A DNA stretch of 64,000 nucleotides, from NCBI RefSeq assembly GCF_034043515.1, contig NZ_CP138214.1:3224001-3288000 (forward strand), read 5' to 3'. This document shows positions 8,382 through 18,747 of this stretch, piece after piece. The position numbers were made by a program, and so were the translations under genes. Positions within the stretch are counted from its first letter, which is position 1. Each line of letters opens with the position of its first letter. The notes beneath the pieces are model-generated. The model was given only the letters and a program-made list of their open reading frames with translations. It was not told where the DNA came from and did not search any database. This DNA is from Pseudomonas sp. MUP55. GTDB lineage: Bacteria; Pseudomonadota; Gammaproteobacteria; Pseudomonadales; Pseudomonadaceae.

Positions 8382-9302
8382 ATGACCCCAGACGCACTCG
8401 CCACCCTGCATGCCCATCTGCTCACCGCCCTGGCCAGCGCTCCCGCTGAAACCCGGCGCCTGTTTCACGGCCGTGGCCGCTGCTGGCCGGGCCTGGAGCA
8501 GTTGACGGTGGACTGGCTGCAAGGCGTGGTGCTGGTGGCGCTGTTCAAGGAAACCGAGCATCTGGAGGCCTTGAAGCAGCAACTGCTGCAGATCGACTGG
8601 GCCGGCTTCGGCGCCCATACCGTGGCGCTGCAGCATCGCTACCTGCCGCAAAGCACCACCGAGTGGCTGGTGGGCGACGCCATCGACGAGCTGACTATCA
8701 CCGAAGGCGGCCTGCGCTACCTGATCGACCTGGGTAAAAAGCAGAACAGCGGCCTGTTCCTCGACATGCGCTATGGGCGTAACTGGGTGCGCGAGCAAGC
8801 CAGGGGCCAGCGTGTACTGAACCTGTTTGCCTACACCTGCGGTTTCTCGGTAGCCGCTATCGAAGGCGGTGCCGACCATGTGGTGAACCTGGACATGGCC
8901 CGTGGCGCCCTGAGCCGTGGGCGTGACAATCATCGCCTGAACGGTCATGACTTGAGCCGGGTGACCTTTCTGGGCCACGACCTGTTCAAGTCCTGGGCCA
9001 AGGTCACCAACAGCGGCCCCTATGATCTGGTGATCATCGACCCGCCCTCCTTCCAGAAAGGCAGTTTCCTGCTGACCAAGGACTACCAGCGCGTCCTGCG
9101 CCGCCTGCCGGATTTGCTCACGTCCCAGGGCACCGTACTGGCGTGCATGAACGATCCGGCGTTTGGCGAAGACTTCCTGATCGACGGCGTTACCCGCGAA
9201 GCACCGGGCCTGCGCTTCGTCGAACGCCTGGAAAACCCGCCGGAATTCCCCGATATCGACGCGCAAAGTGGTCTGAAGGCCCTTGTGTTTCGCCAGGGCT
9301 GA
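8382..9302 (+). CDS. Class I SAM-dependent methyltransferase, RlmI/RlmK-like
   Basis: A 306-residue protein with a Rossmann-fold methyltransferase core. Motif I is RVLNLFAYTCGFSVAAIEGG (about residues 145-164), followed by NLDMARGALSRGRDN and motif IV DLVIIDPPSFQKGSF. The DPPSF signature is typical of the RlmI/RlmK 23S rRNA cytosine/guanine methyltransferase superfamily. The protein is shorter than RlmI (about 396) and lacks an N-terminal PUA domain, so the substrate is uncertain. It sits 49 bases after the DUF1289 gene. Confidence 0.85.
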   Translation: MTPDALATLHAHLLTALASAPAETRRLFHGRGRCWPGLEQLTVDWLQGVVLVALFKETEHLEALKQQLLQIDWAGFGAHTVALQHRYLPQSTTEWLVGDAIDELTITEGGLRYLIDLGKKQNSGLFLDMRYGRNWVREQARGQRVLNLFAYTCGFSVAAIEGGADHVVNLDMARGALSRGRDNHRLNGHDLSRVTFLGHDLFKSWAKVTNSGPYDLVIIDPPSFQKGSFLLTKDYQRVLRRLPDLLTSQGTVLACMNDPAFGEDFLIDGVTREAPGLRFVERLENPPEFPDIDAQSGLKALVFRQG

Positions 9303-9449
9303 TGCCGAAACGTCCTACGCTTGCTACGCTAAGCCATGCGCCGGGCGGTGAACCTTATCCCCGCCTTCCCGGTCGATACCTGCATTCCTGGCCAGACTCG
9401 ACGGCGTTACGTTGTCGGCTGCCCCGTTTGACCCTTTGGAGAACCGCCC

Positions 9450-10166
9450 GTGATATCGACCCTGCATGTAGCCAGAATCAAAGCCTGGGGCGCCCACGGC
9501 TTTACCGCCACCGGTGTGGTATTGGCATTCCTGGCCACCCTGGCGCTGCTGGAAAACTCACCCAAGGCCTGCCTGCTGTGGCTTGGCCTGGCACTGGTGG
9601 TGGATGGCGTCGACGGCTCCCTGGCGCGACGGGTCAACGTCAGCACGGTGCTGCCCAGCTTTGACGGCTCGGTACTGGACCTGGTGATCGATTACCTCAC
9701 CTACGTGTTCATCCCCGCACTGTTTATCTACCGCTACATCGACCTGCCGGAATTTAGCCATTTGTTCGCGGTGTCGGTGATCCTGGTGTCGTCGCTGTTC
9801 TGCTTCTGCAACGTCAACATGAAGAGCAAGGACAACTATTTCGTCGGCTTCCCGGCGGCCTGGAACGTCGTGGCTTTGTGCGTGTACATCATCCAGCCGG
9901 ACGCGTGGATCACCTTGCTGACCGTGATCGGCCTGGCGCTCCTGACCGTGACGCCGATGAAGTTTCTGCACCCGTTCCGGGTCAAGCGGTTCATGCCGAT
10001 CAATATCGCGGTGACCACGATCTGGTTGCTGTGCAGCTTCCTGATGGTGGTGGATTACCCGAACACCAACCCATGGACCTTCGGGCTGTGGTCGCTGATG
10101 TCGGCGTACTTTCTGGGGATTTGCATCTGGCGCACGGCGCTGGAGTGGATGGGTACCCACAAATAG
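9450..10166 (+). CDS. pcs: Phosphatidylcholine synthase (CDP-alcohol phosphatidyltransferase family)
   Basis: A 238-residue membrane protein with about seven hydrophobic segments. The CDP-alcohol phosphotransferase motif is present near residue 51 as DGVDGSLARR, then after a spacer FDGSVLDLVID, keeping the three metal-binding aspartates. The overall pattern and length match bacterial Pcs, which condenses choline with CDP-diacylglycerol to give phosphatidylcholine in the inner membrane. Translation starts at GTG 9450, with GGAG 8 bases upstream. The last codons (LEWMGTHK stop) are part of the tandem repeat that follows. Confidence 0.85.
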   Translation: MISTLHVARIKAWGAHGFTATGVVLAFLATLALLENSPKACLLWLGLALVVDGVDGSLARRVNVSTVLPSFDGSVLDLVIDYLTYVFIPALFIYRYIDLPEFSHLFAVSVILVSSLFCFCNVNMKSKDNYFVGFPAAWNVVALCVYIIQPDAWITLLTVIGLALLTVTPMKFLHPFRVKRFMPINIAVTTIWLLCSFLMVVDYPNTNPWTFGLWSLMSAYFLGICIWRTALEWMGTHK

Positions 10167-10791
10167 CCAGACAAACACTGTTAAACCTGTGGGAGGGGGC
10201 TTGCCCCCGATGACGGTGGGTCAGCAACACTTGAGCTGACTGACCCAGCGCTATCGGGGGCAAGCCCCCTCCCACATTTGGATTTGCGTACTTCCGGCAG
10301 GTCTGCATCGGCACTGGAGTGGATGGGCACCCACAAATAGCCAGACAAACACGATTAAACCTGTGGGAGGGGGCTTGCCCCCGATGACGGTGGGTCAGCA
10401 ACACTTGAGCTGACTGACCCACCGCTATCGGGGGCAAGCCCCCTCCCACATTTGGATTGGCGCACTTCCGGCAGGTCTGTATCGGCACTGGAGTAGATGG
10501 GCACCCACAAATAGCAGACAAACACGATTAAACCTGTGGGAGGGGGCTTGCTCCCGATGACGGTGGGTCAGCAACACTTGAGCTGACTGACCCAGCGCTA
10601 TCGGGGGCAAGCCCCCTCCCACATTTGGATTTGCGTACTTCCGGCAGGTCTGCATCGGCACTGGGGGGTGGATGGGCACCCACAAATGGCCAGACAAACA
10701 CGGTTAAACCTGTGGGAGGGGGCTTGAACTGGCCTAATGATCCCGGACACCTCTTAAGGGCGATATGATTCGCCCAATCAGGAGGTTCCGA

Positions 10792-11939
<1,148 letters not shown>

Positions 11940-12315
11940 TCACCGTAACCGGTGTCCGGAAAAACTTGACCAGAACAGCTTGCCCCCGATGACGGTGGGT
12001 CAGCAACACTTGAGCTGACTGACCCACCGCTATCGGGGGCAAGCCCCCTCCCACATTTGGATTGGCGCACTTCCGGCAGGTCTGTATCGGCACTGGAGTA
12101 GATGGGCACCCACAAATAGCAGACAAACACGATTAAACCTGTGGGAGGGGGCTTGCCCCCGATGACGGTGGGTCAGCAACACTTGAGCTGGCTGATCCAC
12201 CGCTATCGGGGGCAAGCCCCCTCCCACATTGGGTTCTGCTCACTCATTTGGTTTTGCGTACATTCGACGGGTAAGATGGCGGGCTTGTGTGCCCACCCAA
12301 CAATAAGCCCTGCCC

Positions 12316-13095
12316 ATGCCCTTCGAACTCAGCGTTGACCTGACCACCCTCGCCATTCTCGCCGTCGTGGCGTTTATCGCCGGCTTCATCGACGCCATCG
12401 CCGGCGGAGGTGGCCTGCTCACCACCCCTGCCCTGTTGACCGCCGGCATGCCGCCCCACCTGGTGCTGGGTACGAACAAACTCAGCTCGACCTTTGGCTC
12501 GGCCACCGCCAGCTTCACCTTCTACCGGCGCAAGCTGTTCCACCCGCGCCAGTGGGTGCATGCCATCGTCGGTACGCTGATCGGCGCGCTGGCCGGCGCC
12601 GTGGTCGCGCACTATCTGCCCGCCGAGACCCTGAACAAAATGCTGCCGGTGATCGTGTTCGCCTGCGGCGTGTACCTGCTGTTCGGTGGCACCCCCAAGG
12701 CGCCGCTGGACGCCGAGGCGCCGATTAAGAAGAAATGGCAGGCCACCCAGGGCTTTGGCCTGGGTTTCTACGACGGCGTGGCCGGGCCTGGCACCGGCGC
12801 GTTCTGGACCGTGAGCACCATGCTGCTGCACCCGATCGATCTGGTGAAGGCCAGCGGCGTGGCGCGCAGCATGAATTTTGTCAGCAACGCGGCGGCGCTG
12901 ACGGTGTTTATCATCAACGGTTCAGTGGACTGGGTGGTCGGCCTGGCGATGGGGATCTCGGTGATGGGGGGCGCATTCTTTGGCGCACGCAGCGCAATCA
13001 GCGGCGGCGCCAAGTTCATTCGCCCGGTGTTCATCACCGTGGTACTCGGTTTGACGGTGCGCTTAGCCTGGCAGCACTGGTTCAGCGTGGCCTAG
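12316..13095 (+). CDS. TSUP (TauE/SafE/YfcA) family membrane transporter
   Basis: A 259-residue integral membrane protein with about eight hydrophobic segments. The family signature [20 protein letters not shown] lies in the first helix pair, and a second copy-like motif [15 protein letters not shown] begins the C-terminal half, as in YfcA proteins of about 260-270 residues. TSUP members move sulfite, sulfoacetate or other small anions across the inner membrane. The substrate here is not known. Its 3' end overlaps the convergent nudC gene by 33 bases. Confidence 0.9.
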   Translation: MPFELSVDLTTLAILAVVAFIAGFIDAIAGGGGLLTTPALLTAGMPPHLVLGTNKLSSTFGSATASFTFYRRKLFHPRQWVHAIVGTLIGALAGAVVAHYLPAETLNKMLPVIVFACGVYLLFGGTPKAPLDAEAPIKKKWQATQGFGLGFYDGVAGPGTGAFWTVSTMLLHPIDLVKASGVARSMNFVSNAAALTVFIINGSVDWVVGLAMGISVMGGAFFGARSAISGGAKFIRPVFITVVLGLTVRLAWQHWFSVA

Positions 13096-13896
13096 GCGAC
13101 GGGCCACATAGAGGTCGATCAGGTAGCGCGCAATCGAGCGTGATGCCGGCAACGGCGGCAGGTCGTGGATGCTGAACCACTGCGCGTCTTCGATCTCGTC
13201 GGCCTGGGGCACGATATCGCCACTGGCATACTCGGCATGAAAGCCCAGCATCATCGAATGGGGGAACGGCCAGCACTGGCTGCCCATGTACTGCAGGTTC
13301 TTCACCTCGACCTGCACTTCCTCGCGCACTTCACGGATCAGGCAGTCTTCGGCCGACTCACCCGGCTCGGCAAAGCCGGCCAGGGTGCTATAGACCCCGC
13401 TGACAAACCGTGGCGAACGCGCCAGCAGAATTTCATCGCCTCGGGTCACCAGCACGATCATGCTCGGTGAAATCCGCGGGTAACTGCGCAGGTCGCACGC
13501 CTGGCAGTACATCGCCCGCTCCCGTGGCACCTGGACCATGGCCTGGCCGCAACTGCCGCAGAACCGGTGCTCGCGTGCCCAAGTACCAATTTGCGCGGCG
13601 TAGCCCAGCACTTTGTACAGGGTGTGATCGCCTTGCAGCATAAAGCCGCGCAGGCCTTGCCAACTGCAGCCGGGCACTTGGCCTGCGCCGTCGACTTCCA
13701 GCAGGTACACCGGCTCGCCATCGAGGTGCCCGATGCCGTGTTCGGCGAACACCGACAGGTCCTGGCGCTTGAGCCACTCCCGAGGGAACAGCGGCCCGTT
13801 GGCATCATGCAAAAAGCCATCGCGGCCGCGGGCAACCGCCCAGCCGCCGGTGGCGTCGTTGTCCAGCAGCGTTGTGGTAATCCAGCCTGAGGTCAT
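13063..13896 (-). CDS. nudC: NADH pyrophosphatase / NAD-capped RNA hydrolase
   Basis: A 277-residue Nudix enzyme. It has the NudC zinc ribbon (CGSCGQAM then [11 protein letters not shown]), the Nudix box in [20 protein letters not shown], and the downstream family array [14 protein letters not shown], which separates NudC from other Nudix proteins. It hydrolyses NAD(H) and removes NAD caps from RNA. The ATG at 13896 is preferred to a TTG at 13905. It begins just after the stop of the dienoyl-CoA isomerase-like gene (13902) on the same strand, suggesting co-transcription. Confidence 0.93.
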   Translation of the reverse strand: MTSGWITTTLLDNDATGGWAVARGRDGFLHDANGPLFPREWLKRQDLSVFAEHGIGHLDGEPVYLLEVDGAGQVPGCSWQGLRGFMLQGDHTLYKVLGYAAQIGTWAREHRFCGSCGQAMVQVPRERAMYCQACDLRSYPRISPSMIVLVTRGDEILLARSPRFVSGVYSTLAGFAEPGESAEDCLIREVREEVQVEVKNLQYMGSQCWPFPHSMMLGFHAEYASGDIVPQADEIEDAQWFSIHDLPPLPASRSIARYLIDLYVARRLGHAEPVLPG

Positions 13897-13901
13897 ATCG
13901 A

Positions 13902-14714
13902 TCAATCCACGAATTCGGGAGCCTGTTTGCTCATATGGGCCGCGATGGCCACACGCAAGTCGTTGGATTGCAACATAGCCGAGTTCCAGGTGGCAACGTA
14001 TTCCAGGCCATCATTGATGGTGTGGTCGCGCATATAGCTGATCATGGCCTTGGTGCCGGTCACGGCAATCGGCGACTTGGCGGCGATTTCATGGGCAATG
14101 GCCATGACGCCGGCCAACAGGCTGGCCTGGTCGGCAAACACCCGATTGACCAGGCCGATGCTGCGCGCTTCTTCGGCGCCGAACTGTCGGCCGGTGTAGG
14201 CCAGTTCACGCAGCATACCGTCGCCGACGATGCGCGGCAGGCGTTGCAGGGTGCCGACGTCGGCGGCCATGCCAATGTCGATTTCCTTGATCGAGAACTG
14301 CGCGTCCTCGGCGGCGTAGCGCATGTCACAGGCGCTGATCAGGTCGATCGCGCCGCCGATGCAATAGCCCTGGATCGCCGCCAGAACCGGCTTGCGGCAG
14401 TTGTCGACCGCATTGAACGAGGCTTGCAGTTCGAGGATCTTGCGCCGCAGCAGGCGCGCATTGCGGCCCACGTCCTTGCCCAGCTCAGTGGCCACCGAGG
14501 CCAGCAGCATCAAGTCGATGCCGGAGGAAAAGTGCTTGCCGGCACCGCTGAGCACCACCGCGCGCACGGCATCGGTGTCGTCGACCCACTGGAAGATGTC
14601 GATGATTTCGCTCCAGAACGCCGCGTTCATCGCGTTGATCTTTTCCGGACGATTGATCTGCACATGGGCAACGTTGCCGCTGAGTTCGACGACGAAAGCT
14701 TGGTATTCGGACAT
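13902..14714 (-). CDS. Crotonase-family protein, delta3,5-delta2,4-dienoyl-CoA isomerase-like
   Basis: A 270-residue crotonase-fold protein. The oxyanion-hole segments are [12 protein letters not shown] and [10 protein letters not shown]. The segment [20 protein letters not shown] continuing into [17 protein letters not shown] is very like ECH1-type dienoyl-CoA isomerases, including the acidic catalytic pair (Glu in KEIDIG, Asp in ADVG). These move double bonds during beta-oxidation of unsaturated fatty acids. The ATG at 14714 matches the family's N-terminus; the open frame runs further upstream but lacks similarity. Ordinary enoyl-CoA hydratase is a less likely alternative. Confidence 0.87.
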   Translation of the reverse strand: MSEYQAFVVELSGNVAHVQINRPEKINAMNAAFWSEIIDIFQWVDDTDAVRAVVLSGAGKHFSSGIDLMLLASVATELGKDVGRNARLLRRKILELQASFNAVDNCRKPVLAAIQGYCIGGAIDLISACDMRYAAEDAQFSIKEIDIGMAADVGTLQRLPRIVGDGMLRELAYTGRQFGAEEARSIGLVNRVFADQASLLAGVMAIAHEIAAKSPIAVTGTKAMISYMRDHTINDGLEYVATWNSAMLQSNDLRVAIAAHMSKQAPEFVD

Positions 14715-14898
14715 GGCAGTGATCCCTGACTGGCGAGTGATGAGGCCCGAACTATAACAAGGGTCAGCGACGGCGCATCGGCCAAAAGCGGGACTCGCGG
14801 CCGGGATGGAAAAGACGCTGGATAAAACCCGGCACACACGCCATCCTTCGCCCTTTAAGCCGCCTGACTCGCGGCGTTCGACGTTTAAAGGATCTGCC

Positions 14899-15453
14899 AT
14901 GCACGCCCAGCCTCTCACCATCGCCGAGTTCGACCTGATCGAAGAAACCCTGCTCAAGTACGGCGACGACCATTCGGTGCTCAACGTCGCCGAACTCGAC
15001 GGCTACTTCATCGCGCTGGTGTCCAGCCCGACGCAGGTGGACATCGCCGAGTGGTTCCCGGCCATCTGGGGCGGGCAGAACCCGGCCTGGGAAAGCGCTG
15101 AGGAGGCCGGGGCGTTCCTGGACCTGTGCGTGCGCCACCTGAACACGCTGGCGGCGCAACTGGCCGGTGATGCCCGGGGTTTCAAGGCGCGCTTCGATGA
15201 GAAGGAACATCAGGGCCAACCCGTGACTCTCGCGGAAGAATGGTGTTTCGGCTACATCCGTGGCGCCGCCATCGCCAACTGGCCGCCATTGCCCACCGAA
15301 CTGGCCACTCAGTTCGAGAAAATCTCCTGGTGCGCCGAGCAGGATAACTTCGAATTGCCGGCAGACCTGGATGTGCGGGCACACCAGCAACGGGTCGGCG
15401 AAATCGAACCGGCGGCGCGGGCGCTGCATGATTACTGGCTGAGCAAGCGCTAA
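14899..15453 (+). CDS. UPF0149 (YgfB/YecA) family protein
   Basis: A 184-residue protein with the UPF0149 pattern: LNVAELDGYFIALVSSP followed by EWFPAIWGG, then an acidic helical C-terminal half. The ATG at 14899 is preceded by AAAGGA at a good distance. No C-terminal SEC-C zinc motif is present. Molecular function is unknown. It is divergent from the dienoyl-CoA isomerase-like gene. Confidence 0.85.
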   Translation: MHAQPLTIAEFDLIEETLLKYGDDHSVLNVAELDGYFIALVSSPTQVDIAEWFPAIWGGQNPAWESAEEAGAFLDLCVRHLNTLAAQLAGDARGFKARFDEKEHQGQPVTLAEEWCFGYIRGAAIANWPPLPTELATQFEKISWCAEQDNFELPADLDVRAHQQRVGEIEPAARALHDYWLSKR

Positions 15454-15544
15454 ATCTCGACAAGCACCGCACCTTTGGCCGATTATTCGGGTCCGCCCCG
15501 TCGGCCACTCCACGCCACCTCGCCTTGATCAGGAGCCTTGTCCC

Positions 15545-16801
15545 TTGAGTTCGCAGAAAACCGTGACCGTTACACCGCCCAACTTTCCTCTCAATGGCAA
15601 GGTCGCGCCGCCCGGCTCCAAATCCATTACCAACCGCGCCCTGCTGCTGGCGGCCCTGGCCAAGGGCACCAGCCGCTTGAGCGGCGCGCTCAAGAGCGAC
15701 GACACCCGTCATATGTCAGTAGCCCTGCGGCAGATGGGCGTGACCATCGACGAGCCGGACGACACCACCTTCGTGGTCACCGGCCAAGGCAAACTGCAAT
15801 TGCCGGCGCAGCCGCTGTTCCTCGGCAATGCCGGCACCGCCATGCGCTTTCTCACCGCCGCCGTGGCCACCGTGCAGGGCACCGTGGTGCTGGACGGCGA
15901 CGATTACATGCAAAAGCGTCCAATCGGGCCACTGCTCGCCACCCTCGGCCAGAATGGCATCCAGGTCGACAGCCCGACCGGCTGCCCACCGGTGACCGTG
16001 CACGGCGTGGGCAAGGTGCAGGCCAAGCGTTTCGAGATCGATGGCGGCTTGTCCAGCCAGTACGTCTCGGCGCTGCTGATGCTCGCGGCATGCGGCGAGG
16101 CTCCCATTGAAGTCGCCTTGACCGGCAAGGACATCGGCGCCCGTGGCTATGTGGACCTGACGCTGGACTGCATGCGCGCCTTCGGCGCCCAAGTGCAAGC
16201 CGTCGACGACACCACCTGGCGCGTGGCCCCCACCGGTTACACCGCCCATGATTACCTGATCGAACCCGATGCCTCCGCAGCCACCTACCTGTGGGCCGCC
16301 GAGGTATTGACCGGGGGCCGCATCGACATCGGTGTCGCCGCCCAGGACTTCACCCAGCCGGACGCCAAGGCCCAGGCGGTGATCGCCCAGTTCCCGAACA
16401 TGCAGGCCACGGTGGTGGGCTCGCAGATGCAGGACGCCATTCCGACCCTGGCGGTGCTCGCCGCCTTCAACAATACCCCGGTGCGCTTCACGGAACTGGC
16501 CAACCTGCGGGTCAAGGAATGTGATCGCGTTCAGGCGCTGCACGACGGTCTCAACGAAATCCGTCCGGGCCTGGCGACCATCGAGGGCGACGATCTGCTG
16601 GTGGCAGCCGACCCGGCGCTGGCCGGCACGGCGTGCAACGCATTGATCGATACCCATGCCGACCACCGCATCGCCATGTGTTTTGCCCTGGCCGGGCTGA
16701 AGATCTCGGGCATTCGTATTCAAGACCCCGACTGCGTGGCCAAGACCTATCCGGGTTACTGGAAGGCCCTGGGCAGCCTGGGCGTCGCGCTCAGCTACTA
16801 A
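15545..16801 (+). CDS. aroA: Stand-alone 3-phosphoshikimate 1-carboxyvinyltransferase (EPSP synthase)
   Basis: A 418-residue EPSP synthase, sixth step of the shikimate pathway, joining phosphoenolpyruvate to shikimate 3-phosphate. Landmarks: APPGSKSITNRALLLAALAK near the start, LFLGNAGTAMRFL (about residue 97), the RPIG segment in MQKRPIGPLL, FEIDGGLSSQYVSALLM, RVKECDRVQAL and DTHADHRIAMCFALAG. It starts with TTG, supported by CAGGAG about 10 bases upstream. Pseudomonads normally carry EPSP synthase fused to TyrA, so this looks like an extra monofunctional copy. The residue matching E. coli Pro101 is Phe. Confidence 0.93.
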   Translation: MSSQKTVTVTPPNFPLNGKVAPPGSKSITNRALLLAALAKGTSRLSGALKSDDTRHMSVALRQMGVTIDEPDDTTFVVTGQGKLQLPAQPLFLGNAGTAMRFLTAAVATVQGTVVLDGDDYMQKRPIGPLLATLGQNGIQVDSPTGCPPVTVHGVGKVQAKRFEIDGGLSSQYVSALLMLAACGEAPIEVALTGKDIGARGYVDLTLDCMRAFGAQVQAVDDTTWRVAPTGYTAHDYLIEPDASAATYLWAAEVLTGGRIDIGVAAQDFTQPDAKAQAVIAQFPNMQATVVGSQMQDAIPTLAVLAAFNNTPVRFTELANLRVKECDRVQALHDGLNEIRPGLATIEGDDLLVAADPALAGTACNALIDTHADHRIAMCFALAGLKISGIRIQDPDCVAKTYPGYWKALGSLGVALSY

Positions 16802-16838
16802 GCAAGGCGCCAGCGCCGGTTACGGGAGGGCTTGCACA

Positions 16839-17228
16839 TTGACCATTCGCCAACCCTGCCCACCCGGCGTCTGCGACTGCGAGCGCGAACGATTGCTGGA
16901 GGCCCCCGGCGCCGACTTGCGCATCCTGCACCTGACACGCCAGGAAGAAAAACGCCTGCTCGAGCGCCTGGAAAACCTCAAGAGCCTGCAGGACCTGGAG
17001 CATATGCAGCAGCGGATGTACGAGCAATTGGGCATCCGCCTGCATATCGCGCCGGGCCACACCGAGGTCAAGAGCATGCGCGGGATCCAGATCGTCATCG
17101 ACGAACTGCCAGGCCTGTGTCGCAAGACCCGGCAGTCGATTCCGGCGGCGATTCGTCGGGGCATGGAAAAACAACCGGAAATTGCCTACCGCTTGCTCGA
17201 TGCCCACGACCTGTTTCGCGACGCTTGA
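16839..17228 (+). CDS. Conserved-looking hypothetical protein with N-terminal cysteine cluster
   Basis: I do not recognise this 129-residue protein. It starts at TTG 16839, with GGGAGGG about 8 bases upstream, 37 bases after aroA, and may be co-transcribed. The N-terminus has C-x4-C-x-C (QPCPPGVCDCERE), a possible metal site, followed by a long charged helix (LTRQEEKRLLERLENLKSL) with coiled-coil character and a more globular C-terminus with one further Cys. Codon use matches the neighbours, supporting a real gene. Confidence 0.65.
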   Translation: MTIRQPCPPGVCDCERERLLEAPGADLRILHLTRQEEKRLLERLENLKSLQDLEHMQQRMYEQLGIRLHIAPGHTEVKSMRGIQIVIDELPGLCRKTRQSIPAAIRRGMEKQPEIAYRLLDAHDLFRDA

Positions 17229-17229
17229 C

Positions 17230-17829
17230 TCATCCTGCAACCGTCTCGCGCTCGAACAGGCCCTGCCCCACCGCCCTGGCCCTGTGCAGATGCGCCTGGG
17301 CAGTCTCGCTTTCCGACTCCAGCAAAAGCTCCGAGGTCAGCACCTGCGCTCCGCAGTAGTCAAAGATCCCGTAATCGATCTGCGTGCGCATGGCTGCGGC
17401 ATAACCGTGTCGGTCGAAGGCGCTTGCATCCGCGCCGCCCAGGGCCAGCAGATGCACTTTGAGGTGGCGCAACTTCTTGGTCACCGGCGTATCTGGGCCG
17501 TAGTCGATTGCCCAGCCGTTGACAAAGACGCGGTCGATCCAGCCCTTGAGCAGCGCCGGCATTGACCACCAGTAGATCGGAAACACCAATACCAAGGCAT
17601 CGGCGCGCTCGATGCGTGCCTGTTCGGCCAGCACATCCGCTGGCGGCGTTTCGCGGTTTCGGTGTACGCGGTGATCGGCGGCGCAATAGCGAGGGTCGAA
17701 GCCTTCGGCCGCCAGGTCGCCCAGTTCAAACGTGTGGCCGCAGGCAACCAGGCCGGCGCCGACGTGCTCGGCCACGCTGCGGGTAAGGGATTGCGGGTCG
17801 TGATGCGCGACAACGATGAGTGCATGCAT
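17230..17829 (-). CDS. NAD(P)H-dependent oxidoreductase, flavodoxin-like (quinone reductase / KefF type)
   Basis: A 199-residue flavodoxin-fold protein: MHALIVVAHHDPQSLTRSVA holds the FMN-phosphate loop, and ALVLVFPIYWWSMPALLKGW is the hallmark of the NQO1/MdaB/KefF family. It should use NAD(P)H to reduce quinones or electrophiles by two electrons in the cytoplasm. It is divergent from a TetR gene with repeated operator-like sites between them, so repression relieved by a toxic or redox ligand is likely. Confidence 0.88.
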   Translation of the reverse strand: MHALIVVAHHDPQSLTRSVAEHVGAGLVACGHTFELGDLAAEGFDPRYCAADHRVHRNRETPPADVLAEQARIERADALVLVFPIYWWSMPALLKGWIDRVFVNGWAIDYGPDTPVTKKLRHLKVHLLALGGADASAFDRHGYAAAMRTQIDYGIFDYCGAQVLTSELLLESESETAQAHLHRARAVGQGLFERETVAG

Positions 17830-17848
17830 GACATTGACTCCTTTTAGG

Positions 17849-17894
17849 CTTAAGCTACTTTTAGTAAGTTAACGCCCTTAAGTTACTTTTGGTA
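17849..17894. promoter_or_regulatory. Probable TetR operators: direct repeats with inner dyad
   Basis: CTTAAGCTACTTTTAGTA (17849-17866) and CTTAAGTTACTTTTGGTA (17877-17894) are near-identical and 28 bases apart. The first contains the perfect inverted repeat TACT-TTT-AGTA. They lie between the quinone reductase and TetR start codons, overlapping the likely promoters, and fit autoregulation plus control of the reductase. Confidence 0.7.
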
Positions 17895-17901
17895 TATAAG
17901 C

Positions 17902-18543
17902 ATGTCAAGCGAACACTCCCCTGCCCCACGTCGGCGCCTTTCCCGCGAGGAACGCCTGCAGCAATTATTGGAGACAGCCTGGCAACTGGTGCGCGAAGAA
18001 GGCACCGACGCCCTGACCCTGGGCCGTCTGGCGGAGCTGGCCGGGGTGACGAAACCGGTGGTCTACGACCATTTCGTCACCCGTTCGGGCTTGTTGGCCG
18101 CGCTGTACGAGGACTTCGACGGGCGCCAGAACCAAGTGTTTGTCGACGCCATCGAAGCCAGTAGCGCGACGCTTGAAGCGCGTGCGTGGGTGATCGCTGA
18201 GTCCTATGTGGATTGCGTGTTGCTGCAGGGTCGCGAAATTCCGGGGGTGACGGCGGCACTCAGTGGATCGCCGGAGCTGGAAGCCCTCAAGCGCAAGTAC
18301 GAGGCGATTTTCCTCGACAAATGCCGCTACGCCCTTGCGCCCTTCGCACCAGGTGGCAGGCTTTCCCAAGCAGGGCTGCGCGCCATGCTGGGTGCGGCCG
18401 AGGCCTTGTCCCACGCAGCAGCCAACGGGGAAATCAGCCGCGAAGAAGCGCAGCAGGAATTGCTGGAAACCATCCTGGCGATGGTCAGGCGCGGTGCATG
18501 TGGGAGGGATCCTGCTCCCGATAGCAGTGGTTCAGTCAATTAA
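17902..18543 (+). CDS. TetR-family transcriptional regulator with REP-derived C-terminus
   Basis: A 213-residue regulator. The N-terminal helix-turn-helix is clear (EEGTDALTLGRLAELAGV followed by TKPVVYDHF), and the rest is an all-helical ligand-binding domain. It probably represses the divergent quinone reductase and itself. The final residues, CGRDPAPDSSGSVN, are encoded by a REP element that supplies the stop codon, so the original C-terminus near ETILAMVRRG has been replaced or extended. This tail should be tolerated, since the last helix ends just before it. Confidence 0.87.
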   Translation: MSSEHSPAPRRRLSREERLQQLLETAWQLVREEGTDALTLGRLAELAGVTKPVVYDHFVTRSGLLAALYEDFDGRQNQVFVDAIEASSATLEARAWVIAESYVDCVLLQGREIPGVTAALSGSPELEALKRKYEAIFLDKCRYALAPFAPGGRLSQAGLRAMLGAAEALSHAAANGEISREEAQQELLETILAMVRRGACGRDPAPDSSGSVN

Positions 18544-18588
18544 TAGTGGCCTGACACACCGCCATCGGGGGCAAGCCCCCTCCCACAT
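18499..18588. repeat. REP doublet overlapping the tetR 3' end
   Basis: TGTGGGAGGGATCCTGCTCCCGAT at the left, a diverged copy, pairs with the canonical inverted copy ending CCCCTCCCACA at the right. The left REP encodes the last residues and stop of the TetR protein. Confidence 0.88.
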
Positions 18589-18678
18589 TTGGATCTGGGC
18601 AGGCTCAAGACTGCATCAAACCTTAACGTTTCACCTGGCTGGCGGCCGCATGCGACATCTGCAACACCACAAAACCAA

Positions 18679-18742
18679 TGTGGGAGGGGGCTTGCCCCCG
18701 ATAGCGGCGGTGCAGTCAATTCATAGATGACTGACCCACCGC
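18679..18742. repeat. Single REP with half spacer
   Basis: A canonical TGTGGGAGGGGGCTTGCCCC with the usual spacer (CGATAGCGGCGGTGCAGTCA) but no right-hand inverted partner. The unit stops at the 3' end of the convergent GNAT gene (18748). Confidence 0.85.
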
Positions 18743-18747
18743 CGTGC

